NCBI GenBank assembly: GCA_951799425.1
Contig: OX637394.1
Coordinates: 17,355,001 to 17,419,000 of the forward strand
Direction of reading: 5' to 3'
From: Ilex aquifolium
Lineage: Eukaryota; Streptophyta; Magnoliopsida; Aquifoliales; Aquifoliaceae
DNA: 64,000 bases
The notes beneath the pieces were generated by a model. It had not been told where the DNA came from, did no database searches, and was given only the letters and a program-made list of their open reading frames with translations. Positions 1 through 11,830 of this stretch are shown here, one piece after another. A program made the position numbers and the translations under genes. The stretch's first letter is position 1, and each line of letters starts with the position of its first letter.

Positions 1-2691
1 AAGAAGGTGGATACTCCTACAACAATCACTGGTTGTATTTTATTGATACAGGTAAGTAGTTTGTATGTAAATCGTTTTAATTTGTTCAATTACACTTGTT
101 ATTATATTATGATTAATATATTGAAATTGACGATAGAAAAATATACAGTTTTGGCTGTGTAAACACACAACATTGATCATACCTAAGGATCCAAATGTAT
201 TCCCAAGATTCCTAAAATGGAATTTACAAAGTTTGCAAAAAGCTATGAAACAAAAAAAAAAAGCTAAGGAAGTTCGAGTCAAAAGATGTAAGTATGAATT
301 TCGGTTTTTCAGTTTGATGTGCCATTTGTCATGGTTTCATTTATTCTCATTTGTACATGGTGTGACATTTGGTACCATTGCAATGTCATACACACATGTC
401 ACAATATCATTTTCTCCTTTCAAGTTGGTTTACATATTGCCCACAAAGCTGTTGGGAATCTTGATTTCATTAGTTTGTCAAATAATTATTTGACTTGAAT
501 ATGACATAGATCGTGTTGTTTCTAGATGTTTTGTCACAAATTGAAAAAAAATGAAGGAGGAAAAAAATTGCTAAAAAGTAGAGGCAAAAAGAGAGACAGG
601 AAGGTTGAATCCGATTGTGGTCCACAGGGAAAAAGTAATTCAGATGGTGTTGCAAAGGGTGACACTATGAAGAGAAAAAAGAAACACAGGAGTATGTACA
701 TGATAGTGGTGAAAAAACTCAGTGGCAGGAGGACGACACACTGCTTGATGATAATGATGACATCTTGGATAGAAGTGATGGCAATGAAAACGAAGGACAA
801 CCATTTCAATCTCTTCTTGAAGTTGTTGCTTATGAGTCAAACCAAATGCATGGTGAGAGAAAGTATGATATATATGCTTCAAAAAAGGACAAGCAACCAG
901 AGTTTGATAAAGAAGACATTATCAGATATAAAGATGAAGTAATCAAAGTTGCGAGTGACCTAAAGAAGAAAGATACTAAGTACAAAGAAAAGATCAAGGA
1001 GCTTTCAATGGAGAATGAAACAATGAAAAAGATTATGCAAGACATGGTCGACAAAATGAATAAAGAGTGGGAAACTTTCCAGGCTGAAATTCGAGCATCC
1101 AAGGAAAATATTCAACAAAATGAAGCTAAAAATGAAACAATGGTTGAACAAATAAATGAACTGTCCGTGCATGCCATTAATAAAAAATACCAACAAAGTT
1201 CCATCCCAACACCGGTTCCAACCCAACAACAAGCACCAAAAATGTGACAAACATCCATGGTTAAGAAGATCAAAGCAAAAAAAGAAGAAAAAGGAAAAGA
1301 GAAGAATATTCGAAATACAGTGAGGAAGAAAAGGGGGAAAAATTCAAATGTGACATCACTGGAATTGACAAAGAAGAATGGGGCCAACAAAGTAAGCGAT
1401 CAAAAAGAAATTGATATTTTCGATATTGATGAAACTGAGGGAAAATCCACCATCATCAAAGAACTGTCCAAAAGGGAAATAAAAAATTGTTGGAAGGCTT
1501 GCAACTATTTGAGTCCAGTTGACTTCAACAAATTGAAACAAATTCATGAGGTAGAAGGTTACACGTAAGTATCATCATTCCTAAGAAAAATTAGTTTGAA
1601 TTATGCTTATATTGAATGCTCTAAAGCAAGATGACGGACAAATGAACAATAATACATTAAACTTGTAATGTTATAATATTGTAGGGCAAAAAGATGGTCT
1701 ATAATTGGATATGGAAGTTACGTAGATATTGAAGATGCACTGAAGGTGATGGGCGGACTTGAATTGTACAACACTGTACATGTGATTTTTTTGGATAAAA
1801 TGGTATTTAACATAACATATAATTTTCAGTTTGAAAATAAGATAAAGGAACATGTTCATTGGTTCATTGATATGCTGAATAAAAAAAATGTATTATAACA
1901 GGTCATAGACACTTGTGCAGATATGCTGATAGAGCTTAACAAATGCGATGAATCCTCCATACTCACCAAATGGTGTATATTTATTAACAGTTTATGTTAG
2001 GTATATTCATTCGATATAAATAAATAAACTATTAATTTCATTGGACATGTTTTATTTATATATCTTTCAATGTGCAGTTCATAGTACGAACCCAGATTTA
2101 GCAGAAGCTCAAAAAGAGGAAATTGAAATGAATTCAAATGGATTTAGATACACTACAACTCGTTACGCCCAAGGACAAAGGGTGGCAGGGACGCATACTT
2201 TGAAGATGCTATCATATTGGTAAATCAATTAAAAACCCATTATTTTTTTAACATATATTTTTCATCATGTCCATAACTAACTAATTGCTAATAATTGCAG
2301 AAAAATTATGTAAAAGACAAGGTTAAAGAGTTGATGTTTGCTACTAGCAATTTCCTCGACACCCAAGACATAGTCCGACCAATCCTCTCATGTGAAAGAA
2401 GTCCACAACAAAATCAAACTCGTAAGTGTTTTATTAAGTTCTAATTTAAATGAACAACACATTAGATGTCATTAACTTAACACATATTGCAGGGTCGGAT
2501 GTGGTATATACGTTTGCTACATTATAAAAAAATTAGCAACAAGAGAAAAAGTAAAAGAAAAGTTGACACAAACACAAGTAAAAGACTTTCGAAGTGAAAT
2601 GTTGTTAATGTTCCCGAATCATCAAAATCCTTGGACAGAAAATGATTTCAAAGTACGACAAGAAGTGAAAGACAATTTTGCAGATAAATGA
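1..2691 (+). pseudogene. Ulp1-like (C48) cysteine protease gene of a Mutator-like element, decayed, 5' end outside window
   Basis: Seen: exon-like plus-strand pieces. The first (1-50) ends at a GTAAG donor; a lysine-rich stretch follows at 526-760; 765-1247 encodes a 160-residue acidic/basic coiled-coil-like segment; 1257-1568 is lysine-rich; 2041-2430 ends in a QQ-containing peptide; 2494-2691 encodes GCGIYVCYIIKKLATRE and on to a stop. QQ, a short gap, then CG-Y-V is the signature around the catalytic cysteine of Ulp1/SUMO-protease-like C48 enzymes. Plant MULEs of the Kaonashi/CUMULE sort are known to carry such genes. The conserved Asp before the Cys and the reading frame are disturbed at 2497-2502 (see findings), so it is probably dead. 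The catalytic His and Asp regions were not confidently located and exon edges are approximate. Alternative: a captured host Ulp1 gene, less likely given the transposase remnant next to it. Confidence 0.6.
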
Positions 2692-2779
2692 TTGATAATT
2701 CAAACTATAATTGGGCATATTCAAACTAAATGTGATTAGTGAACCTTGAATATAATGTTTAATCTTATTTACATTCAAT

Positions 2780-3720
2780 TTAGTTATTCATGATGATATA
2801 TTCATATAATCGTCGGATAACAAAGTGTGGAATGATTGACTGTGTGATGGGACATGCACTTTTTTTGTTGGTTGTACCAATGTCACACTGGTGTGTACAA
2901 ATGTGACATTGGAGTGTGAATGTGTGACGTTGGTGGGTACCATGACATGGTGGGTAAAATGTGACATGGTGGGTATCAGTGTGACATTGGAGTGGATCAG
3001 TGTGACATTGGAGTTTGACATGTTGAAGTTGGAGTGTGGCACCAATGTCACATTGCATACACACATCATATGCAGGGTTTGGTCAGTCTAACACTAATGT
3101 CATATTGCTTGTAAAATATATATGCAGGGTGGGCCACTATGGGCATTATAATGTGACATCAATGTCTACAGTATACACACAACATATGTAGGTTTTTGCA
3201 CATGAAAATAATTATAGTGTGACACATGGATTAGCACATTGTGGGCATAACAATATGGTATCAATGTCACATTGCGTATAGACACCATACACATGGTTTT
3301 TCACATGGATGGTATCACAGTGTGACTCTAATGTAACACTTCATATACAAATCATATAAAGATTAAAAAATACATGGTGGGTATCACAGTGTGAATACAA
3401 TGTCACAATGAAACTACACATCATATGCATTGTTGGTATATGGCATGGTTATCTAAGTGTGACTCCAATGTCACATTGTACAACAAACATCACATGAAGT
3501 GTTTTACACAAGATGGATACCACACAAGGCGGGTACCACATAGCGTGGGTACCACACAGGGTGACTTATGTGAGGTGTGACAAATTATATGTAAGGTGTG
3601 ACAAATTATATCATGACATTATGACTTCATAGACACACTACATGTAGACGACATATTATAGTTTGACCAAGTGTGTTATCACAGTGTTAATCCAGTGTTG
3701 GTGTGGAGACTAATCCACTT
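2780..3720. repeat. GTGACAT-rich degenerate minisatellite tract
   Basis: The plus strand repeats variants of GTGTGACATTGG and ACATGGTGGGTA dozens of times, tightest at 2880-3060 and looser to about 3720. Similar words recur at 340-400 inside the Ulp1-like gene, which suggests the tract belongs to the same element. The overlapping short ORFs are low-complexity translations of the repeat and are not called. Confidence 0.7.
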
Positions 3721-3854
3721 GTCACATATTAGCAGGTACTTTAATAGTCTGATATCCAAGTGGGATAACCCATTTATTTATGCCTTCGACAAAAATCATA
3801 CTATCTATCAATGAAAACTAAATTTTAATAAAAAAAAAAACAATGACAATGTCA

Positions 3855-4480
3855 TTAATATGTCAAACAAAAAAGTTCACAACGGCACATTATAGATTTT
3901 CTTGTTGTGGCTACCCAAACGCCACAACGAATGAGTTCACCCCACGACCTGATTCTTCGCTTCTTCGGACATCCAGGTTGAGGCTTAGATGATGGTGGCA
4001 ATATATGAACCGCTTCTTGCGAAACATCTGGACGGCCAAGTGTCAAGATTAGGTAAATTGAGTCCACATATGACTTCCTATATGTGCTCACATGACTTCC
4101 TATATGTGTTCACCAAACAGGTATGAATTCACCTCGCACACATCATTGCTAGAAAACCTTACAAACCAAGATCTACCTTCATGAAATGCAGCATTTATTT
4201 TGGAATCCATATTAAGGCATATATTACCATTCCAGTTGTCTCAATCTTTCAACCTACAGCCCTTTTGGTCCCTAATCTGGTTCCTTACAGTATCAATCAT
4301 GCTAGTAATAGATAAATGTTGTGCCTTCGTAATCCAAGCATTAAAAGACTCTGCAACATTAGAAGATATCTCACCATAGAGTTTTCCTAAAAAATGAGCA
4401 TTTGTCCAATGTTCAACTGGAAGATTTGTCAGAAATCTACCAATGTTGAACCACCTTCTCGATGCAACTTTGAGTTATTG
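3855..4480 (-). pseudogene. mudrA-type MULE transposase, C-terminal remnant
   Basis: Reading the minus strand downward from about 4470 gives WFNIGRF, a short gap, then LPVEHWTNAHFLGKLYGE, ISSNVAESFNAWITKAQ and ITSMIDTVRNQIRDQKG. This is the conserved segment of plant MULE transposases before the SWIM finger. It continues to AAFHEGRSWFVRFSSND and, in another frame, STYRKSYVDSIYLIL and LPPSSKPQPGCPKKRRIRS, the usual proline/basic C-terminus (stop at 3855). Defects: an in-frame stop near 4245, a 22-bp tandem duplication at about 4067-4110 that shifts the frame, and loss of the SWIM CxCxxW...PCxH motif. It is transcribed toward the Ulp1-like gene, a convergent layout that fits one element. The DDE core would lie upstream (above 4480) and was not found. 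Confidence 0.8.
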
Positions 4481-4580
4481 TTCTCTTCTTCTTTTTCTTC
4501 CTTTTGTTTTTTCCACATGCATCAGATATTTTTTTTCGTAGTGTTACTATTACATCAGATATCTTAAATCTAGGTGTCAG

Positions 4581-6457
4581 CCACTGAATTTAAAAAAGTC
4601 TCGTATTAATACACGATGAATAATTTAGCATTTAATATCGAAATACATTTGGATTCAATTTATTTTCTTATGCAGTTCTTGGCATGGGAACACCTCTCTC
4701 TCTCTCTAATAAGTGTTCTTGTTTCCAACCTAAAAATTATGCATATCTTTCAGTTATTCAACTATGCAAACTCGTAGAAATAGGAATTAAATCATACATA
4801 CTAACAAGTATTACATTCAATTGAATCAATTCCAAATTGATGGTATGAGGCTTGGTAAGTTTGGTTATTAGATGGGAAGAGGTAGCATTGAACATAAGAT
4901 GTGTCTCAAGAGGCATTGTTTCTCTTGTTGCCAAATTTCATTTAGGCATGTTTGTAACCAAAGTAATATTTGATCTTGTTTATTGCACCAATGATGTGTT
5001 TCTTCACATGAGCTCTAGGTCTTTTCGGATTTCTTACATTGGTTCTAAGACCAGTATAGTAGCTGAAATTCAATAACATAAATTGTGAACATGGTGTATA
5101 GTATTCCGTCAATAGCATTTACAATGTCAGTGGCGTGACATTTGGTCTTACCGTTTCCCAAGTCCTACTTCAGAGTGGCTTAGCTTTTGTTAGACATATG
5201 TGCCAATCCATACTAATATCCGTACCAACCCATTTTTTATAAATCCCGTTTTTTGTAAAGTCTTCTCTTCCTTCCCTTTTCTTTATCATTCTCCCACATG
5301 GATACAATCTAAATGGAAAAATTGATTAGAATGCCTTGTTGCCCTCATTGCACAGAAATATCATTATTTGATTGATCTAAGTTCATGCAACTTATTATTT
5401 AGCGATTCCATCGGTAATAATCAAAAAGAAAAGTCGCAAGAGTTTTTTTTTCATAATGATCAATGTGTTCTTGTGTTACAAGTATAAATCGAATTAGAGT
5501 TTCTTTCTAAAATGGAAACTTGACCTTCAACTTCTGGTCCATGATACAGTTTCAACTGGTACTGTTAATGGTACTACATTATGTTGGAATCATCATAGTA
5601 CAACAGGGCATAATGTAAACACTACCAAAAGGGATAGCTATTTCATCTATGTTTCTTTGAATTGTGAGCAGTGGTGCTTGCTCATCTAAATGATGGCACC
5701 AATTACCAGCCTCATGTAAAGCTGAGGCACTTGAATGTTCTATTTGCCACCATTATCTTCTGGCTTCTCTTGTTTGACTTTGCTCTGCCATTGTACCACT
5801 CTGCAAACACTACTGCATTACCATATATCCTATTATAAAAGCCTCCTATCAATCTTCTATTATTGCATATTATCATCAGGGTACACCATAGAAAATAGAT
5901 ATTCTGAAATATTTCGTCAATGCTTCATGATATACTCTCTTAAAAGATGAATCCTTTGTCATAAACTAGAAAATTTAATTGGCTTTTTAGAATACAAGCA
6001 TAGTCAACAACCAATGACAACATATTATGTCGTTAACATGAAGAAGCTATACCTTACACTCTATAGAACAAAAAATTCTAAAACAATGATCTTATATAAT
6101 TCTGAACTTGCTCAAGCTTTGAAGATTATAGCAGTTTTACTTAGCATGTGCACCTCATAATCTTCATTTAAGTGTCTTGCACCAAACTGCTACAAACAGC
6201 TTACCATCTAAATCAATCACTAGATTAGCTAAAATATATCCAGAATCCAAGCTTCTCATTTTTGTTGGCATTCCTTGCTCTGCCCTAAAATGAATCACTA
6301 GATACAAGAAAAGTCTAGAGTCTCCCCGTGAGTATACTCATTTTTGTCAACAATTTCAGCCAGTGTTGAACAGATTTTGATTGACTTGAAGCTTCATTGC
6401 AGCTCTCTCGAGTTCAGCCAATGTTCTTTAAATGTGAGTATTTGAGGAAATTACATG
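4581..6457. other. intergenic stretch, no gene supported
   Basis: AT-rich sequence with a short CT microsatellite near 4690-4710 and an isolated 74-codon open frame at 4852-5076 that matches nothing I recognise. It may include the outer end of the MULE to the left; I could not find its terminal inverted repeat. The part next to 6458 should hold the PP2C 3' UTR. Confidence 0.5.
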
Positions 6458-7800
6458 CTAGAACAAATTTGGAGAAAGAATATAGGTGACGACCACTGTA
6501 ATATCATCATATTTGCCTCCCAAGTGTTCGACTCCTGCATCGTAAGCAGCCATTGCAAAGGGACTATCAGTCCATTCGTCCATGGATTTTTTCCGAGCAA
6601 CCTTTGCCATGGTCCAAGCTAATAGCTCTGGCATGTTACGTTGTCTCAAACATAGGCTAACTATATCCTCAATCTCTGCTGGATGCAAGTTATCAAACAA
6701 TCCATCAGTCCCAGCAACGACGATGTCCCCAGCTTCTACTACAACTTCAAACTCCTCAGCTAAACTTGGGCTATCAGCTGTGTTTCCCAACTGATAGGGA
6801 CTGTTAAATCTGTGTTGTTGCACCGGTGACTGATATATGATTTTTCCCCCTCTGATTACCACGAATCCACTATCTCCTACATTCACAGCGTGCAAGCAAT
6901 CGCCTTTAAGTGTGAGAATGCACGTGGTTGATGATCCTCTAGCCTCGGTGTTTAAGAAAGCTTCATTTAAGACCATCTTCAAATCAATAGAACCCTCAGG
7001 TTGATCTTCAACTGCACAGACAGCATTAGCCATGAGTTCTCGGGCATATTCGCCTGCATCCACACCCTTTCTTGCCCAGCCACCGACACCATCTGCAACA
7101 CCAATGGTCTGCTCCTCTGCACAAATGAAGTGAGCATCTTCCCCTAGAGGCTTCAGCTTGTTGTCCTTTGGGATGTAAAATGCACCAGCAATCATCTTCA
7201 AACTTCTTTCTATGGAAGTAGTCCTGCAGGATGAATAGAGAAGAGTCAATATATTTCATTCACTAGGTTGTTTCACATATTATAAAAGGGTGACACTAAC
7301 AGCACAAGCAATAGTAATTAGTAATTGATAGTGACTTCTCAGTTGAATGATTTTGTTTTCAACCCCATTTAACAACAAAGATCCGGCTTACTAACACTTT
7401 GTTCAAATAGTTTGTTAAACAAAAAAATAATTTTGTCAAATAAAAAAGCATATAGAATTTTATTCTGTAGTAAGTGATATACATGTAGTTTGGTATATAA
7501 ATAATGTACTAATATATGTGTGTATGCAAATCATATTCAACGGATTATAGTCCTACATCATATTTCGCGTTATAAGCTATTAAGTTTGGAGGAAAGAAGC
7601 GAATATGGACAATAAACAAACATTAACGATCTATGATCAATCCTTTAAAAGTTTTCAAAAACACAAACATATAAACACATAAATATGGATGTTAAAAATA
7701 CAAAATTGAGATGATACCTTTTAGGAACAGTATTTTGACAACTCCCTCGTCTAGTAACCTTCGATCCTTTGATGAGTCTACGCTTTTTTATCACCACCAT
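6458..7800 (-). CDS. PP2C-type protein phosphatase (PP2C55/PP2C80-like subfamily)
   Basis: Two coding exons: 7718-7800 (ATG at 7800, 83 nt, donor GT at 7717-7716) and 6458-7223 (acceptor AG at 7225-7224), joined as 849 nt, giving 282 residues. The family dephosphorylates Ser/Thr through a two-metal PPM centre. Visible PPM motifs: GED at 55-57, ADGVGGWA at 71-78, GSSTTC at 124-129, VGDSGF at 143-148, GTDGLFDN at 199-206 and the metal-binding KYDDITVVV at 265-273. The domain starts with LKMIAGAFYIP, typical of the plant PP2C55/80-like group close to SpoIIE-type phosphatases. The first exon encodes a basic leader (MVVIKKRRLIKGSK) that could be an organelle or nuclear targeting segment; that is a guess. 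The frame also stays open upstream of exon 2 (to 7249), but from a TTG inside the intron, so the spliced start is preferred. AG/GT sites suggest a 5' UTR intron between about 8169 and 7820. No missing catalytic residue was seen. Confidence 0.9.
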
Positions 7801-9075
7801 CCTAATATCAATACCTCTGTATTATTATGGAAGAACAGAATTGATCAAAGACTCTGCGACTCTCGACAACTTTGAGACCAATGAACATGTTACCTTCCAA
7901 TAAGATGACTTTCAGTTACAACAATTTAGCACTAGGGAAATCTTGACACTTTTCTCTTCAACTAGGTAGTTATGTCATTGTTGTACACTCTAAATAGTTG
8001 TGATAAAAGTTTTATTGAATTGAGTTAAATTGAGTTATTTTAATGAATTGTTCCGACGTCAGTAAATATAAATGTGCAAAGAACATATATATGATATTTT
8101 TCTATACTTGGAAAACAAATATTCAGAACAGAAAAATATTTTATATGAACAAATCTGAAATACTAACCTCTTAATTGATGGGAGAAGAGAAGAAAAGAAA
8201 AGAAAACTTGATGTTTTTTTACTTGCGTTTTTAACTTTGGCTATGTCTTTTTCAACTCTCTGCCCTGAAAATAAGCTTTGCTTTGCTTGAATTTCATTTT
8301 TATTACTTTTTGTATGTTATTGTTTCCTAAGTTTGGTAGGATTCTTGGAGATTTGGGTGGATAGTTTTGATTTCCATATTGGTCCAGCCGAGATTATGTT
8401 TTGCTGGGAGAGAAAAGCCTCTCTCTAAAAGTCTGGTATAACTGAAATTCTAATAAGGGAATTGGGTCAAAGTCTAAGAGTTATAATATTTTATTACTTC
8501 ACACTTACCAAAAGAATATAAAACTTACAATATTTTAATACAAATAAACTACCTTGTTAAGAAAGTAACGTGGATCCCCTTTGAGATTGGGTGGGGGGCA
8601 GTACAATAAGAGATCCCCCAGGCCATTGAATAGGTACGTCCCTGCCCCTTTGACCCAACAAAAAAAAAAAACCTAAAAAGAAATCTAATCAATTTTTTAT
8701 TAACTTTTACAAAAAAAAAAACATGATTGTCTGTTTCTTTTACTTTGTTTTTTTCATTGGTAAAGTAAAAGAATATGTAAAAGAAGTCATTTTCTCTTCT
8801 TCAAAAATTTATTTTGTATTATTTGCTTGCCTTATGAACTCCCAAGTAATAAAAGAAATGCTAATGACATTCATCTCATTTTTCGTAGCTATAGAATGCT
8901 TAAGAAAGGTAAAATATTGTCATCTTCTCTTCTTCTGTTTTTTTCTCTACTTAACAGTCTGATCTCTTTCCTTTTTGCAAATTTTGGAGAGATTAATTGA
9001 TCCATTAACTTATGTTCCCCTTCCAATCCAACAAGAAAAGCTGAAAAGATCATCACAGATTGGAGAAAGGGAATA
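7801..9075. promoter_or_regulatory. 5' region of the PP2C gene and spacer
   Basis: Contains the presumed 5' UTR: a pyrimidine-rich leader on minus near 8180-8215, ending at a likely donor around 8169, and an acceptor-like CAG near 7818. Beyond is AT-rich spacer. A 79-codon open frame at 8723-8962 looks like chance AT-rich sequence. No core promoter element is assigned with confidence. Confidence 0.4.
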
Positions 9076-9080
9076 AGATC

Positions 9081-9596
9081 TGATGGGCCCAGACCAAGTC
9101 AAGCTCAGAGGCCCAGTTTAAAAATACAGACTAGGCCCACCTCAAATATACAGGTCAAACCCATCACAGGATGAAGGAATCTCAGTGGGGTCAGTCTCAC
9201 CATCTTGAGAAACTTAGTCCACAACTGACACACGAGGAGATCTCCGTGGGACACAATCATCGGGTGGACGTCGCCACCCCCACGGAACTGCCTCACCTAT
9301 TACGAGAATGACGCCACCTCTACCGAACTACCTTACCTGTTACGAGAATGACTCCTTAATCTGTTAGGAGACGCCTATAAATTGTAAGTCTCACATACAC
9401 ATGGGGGGCATCACTCACATCTAAGCACTCTACACTCTTTGAGTAATAAAACACTCTGGCCACCGTAGCCCTTCATAGAGGAGTAGGTCACCCTGACCAA
9501 ACCACTTAATTTGTGTTTGTTTCTCTTCAGTCTTCTTCTTAATTACTGCATTGAATACTTGATAGGTGGTGCATAAATACATTTTGTACATCATCA
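9081..9596 (+). repeat. 5' LTR of the Tat element
   Basis: 516 bp, TGATG...CATCA termini. It retains the two ACGAGAATGACxCC segments around 9300-9352 that are partly deleted in the 3' LTR. CCTATAAATTG at 9373 and AATAAAACACTC near 9446 look like TATA and polyadenylation elements of an LTR. Confidence 0.9.
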
Positions 9597-11090
9597 GTTT
9601 GGCGTCGTCTATGAGAACGACTTAGTTTTGACCCTATTGTCTTTCCATTTTTTCCTACTCTCTTTCTATTTTATGGCTATTACAACTAGATCCATGAATC
9701 AATAGACAGAAGATGGTCAACAACGCCAAGAGGAGGTCCTACCCTCGTCGATGAATCTCATCCTAGAACCACAACAAATGTTGTTGGAGACTATGCAGCT
9801 GTTGGTGAACCAAAACCAGCAGATCCTCCAGGTGATGCTCACCTAACACCCTTAAGGAGTCATGCCCTAGCACCCAAGAGGGGAAGCACTCCAGGCACCT
9901 CGCCCAGGGCGCCCCCTTGCAACGCTAAGGTACCCTACAACGCCAAGATGCCCCTCTACAGTGCTAAGGCGCCCCGGCTCCCCTCCTCGTGTGCTGGCTC
10001 CATTTTCTCACGTTGGTGACCCTCCTTTCCAAGAAGACGAGAGAAAAAACCAGTATTCGGACCACGAGAGCCACTAAAACGACCCTTTCAAAGACGTCCC
10101 TAACCAATGGGACAAAAAAATAAAGGAGGTGCAGAACCAACTAGGCGACATCTTCAACGCCATCAAGGCGCGAATGCCGAAAATGGTCGAGTACCTTGTG
10201 AGGCATACTGACACATCATTCGTGGCTGATATGGCCAACTAACCCCTCTGCTCAAAGTTCAAAATTCCAACTGTGGAAGTCTTTGACGGCACAAAAGATC
10301 CACTGGACCACCTCGACACCTATAAATCTCTCATGCAGCTGCATAACATATCAGACGAAATTATGTGTAGAGATTTTCCTACTACCCTCAAGAGATCTAC
10401 GCGCCAGTGGTTTGCCAAACTTAGACCAGCTTCAATTAATTCTTTTGCTAAATTAAGCAAATCATTCCTCTCCCACTTCATAGGGGGACGCCGACACCAA
10501 AAGTCTGTTACCCACTTGCTCAGCATCAATAAGATCGAGACGAAAGCTTAAGGAGTTACCTCACTCATTTCAATGGGGAGGCACTTCTAAGAGTCAGATG
10601 ACAAAGTCACCATGGCTGCCTTTATCACTGGTTTGCGCTCATCCAGCTTTATGTTCTTAGTTTTGAAGAATCCACCAAAGAGCATGCTAGAATTACTGTC
10701 AAAGGCCCAGAAATACATAAACGGCGAGGACATCACCAAAACTAGGCGAGGTGAGTCTTCACTTGGAGAGGAGAAGAAAAATGAGCCCTGTGAAGACAAG
10801 AAAGAAACCGAGAACAAAAAGGGCAAGACAGAAAGGGTATCAACCAAAGACTGCCTCGGGCCTGCGCCTTAGGTAGAGCAAAAGGCCTTCTCAATGCCAC
10901 AGTTGAGCATATCCTGCACCAAATTCAGGACGACCCTGCAGTGCGCTGGCCAGGAAAAATGAAATCTGCCCCAAACTGCAGGAACCCGAATAAGTATTGC
11001 CGTCGTTTCCACTGTGACCATAGCCACAACACTGGCGACTTCTTAGAACTCAAAAAGCAGATCGAGGACCTTATACAGCATGGCCAATTG
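9597..11090 (+). pseudogene. gag region of the Tat element
   Basis: The ATG at 9673 is soon followed by a stop. The conserved gypsy gag core is at 10273-10551 (VEVFDGTKDPLDHLDTYK, then WFAKLRPASINSFAKLSKSF), continued at 10612-10872 (AAFITGLRSSSF). A histidine/cysteine-containing RFHCDHSHNTGDFLELKKQ segment lies near 10990-11070. At least three in-frame stops separate these parts, so no full gag protein is made. Confidence 0.85.
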
Positions 11091-11279
11091 TGACAGTATG
11101 TGGTAGGCAGAGGTCATGCCCCACCACCTGATCGCAACCAAGGCGAGAGAGAACAACAATAGCCTCTAGGAGAAATCCATACCATCTCTAGAGGGCTTAC
11201 GAGAGGAGGTGACTCCAACTCAGCTTGGAAGGCATACATTAGAAAGGTTAGACACTCGGAGCCAGATGACCCGCACCCC

Positions 11280-11830
11280 TTGAAGTCTCACAGGCAAGGG
11301 GATGGCAAGGTCATCTCCTTCTTAGACAAAAACCTAGAGGGAATCCAGCACCCATACGACAATCTACTGGTACTAACAATTATGGTAGCTAACTATCAAA
11401 TAAGAAGGATCCTTGTGGACAGTGGCAGCTCCGCCGATATCCTCTTCTCATATGCGTACGATGACCTCCATTTTAGCAGGGAGAGGCTCCAACCCATCAA
11501 GATGCCTTTCATCGGATTTTCAAGAGAAAATGCGTACCCTCTGGGCTCCATCACTCTACTAGTAACTGCGAGCACAACATCGAGAAGCTCCACCATATTG
11601 GTGAATTTCTTAGTGTTGGATTGCCCGTTTGCCTACAAAATTATCTTAGGGAATCCCGCACTCAACACCTTGAGGGAGTTCCATCCATTTATCACCTCAT
11701 TTTCCATTTTCCAACTCCAAGCGAAATTGGAGAAATTCGAGGAGTCCAAGTTGCTACAGGGAGTGCTATGTCACCTTCATGAGGGCCAAAAAGCCTCAAG
11801 AGGCTCTACAAGTGGAAGTGTTTGACCCCA
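11280..11830 (+). pseudogene. retroviral-type aspartic protease domain (Tat element)
   Basis: An open stretch of 181 codons containing ILVDSGSSADILFSYAYDDL, with the DSG catalytic triad of retropepsins at about 11416-11424. It follows gag and runs into the RT region, as in gypsy polyproteins. The active-site motif is intact but upstream and downstream stops remove it from any working polyprotein. Confidence 0.85.

Noticed and set aside
2780-3091. Cys/His-rich open frames that look like zinc-finger arrays (CHTD, TLQCHICTHQCD)
   Set aside because: Produced by the GTGACAT repeat read on minus; Cys/His spacing follows the DNA repeat, not a finger.
6582-6794. Plus-strand frame opposite the PP2C gene
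   Set aside because: Shadow of the PP2C coding exon; no family motif.
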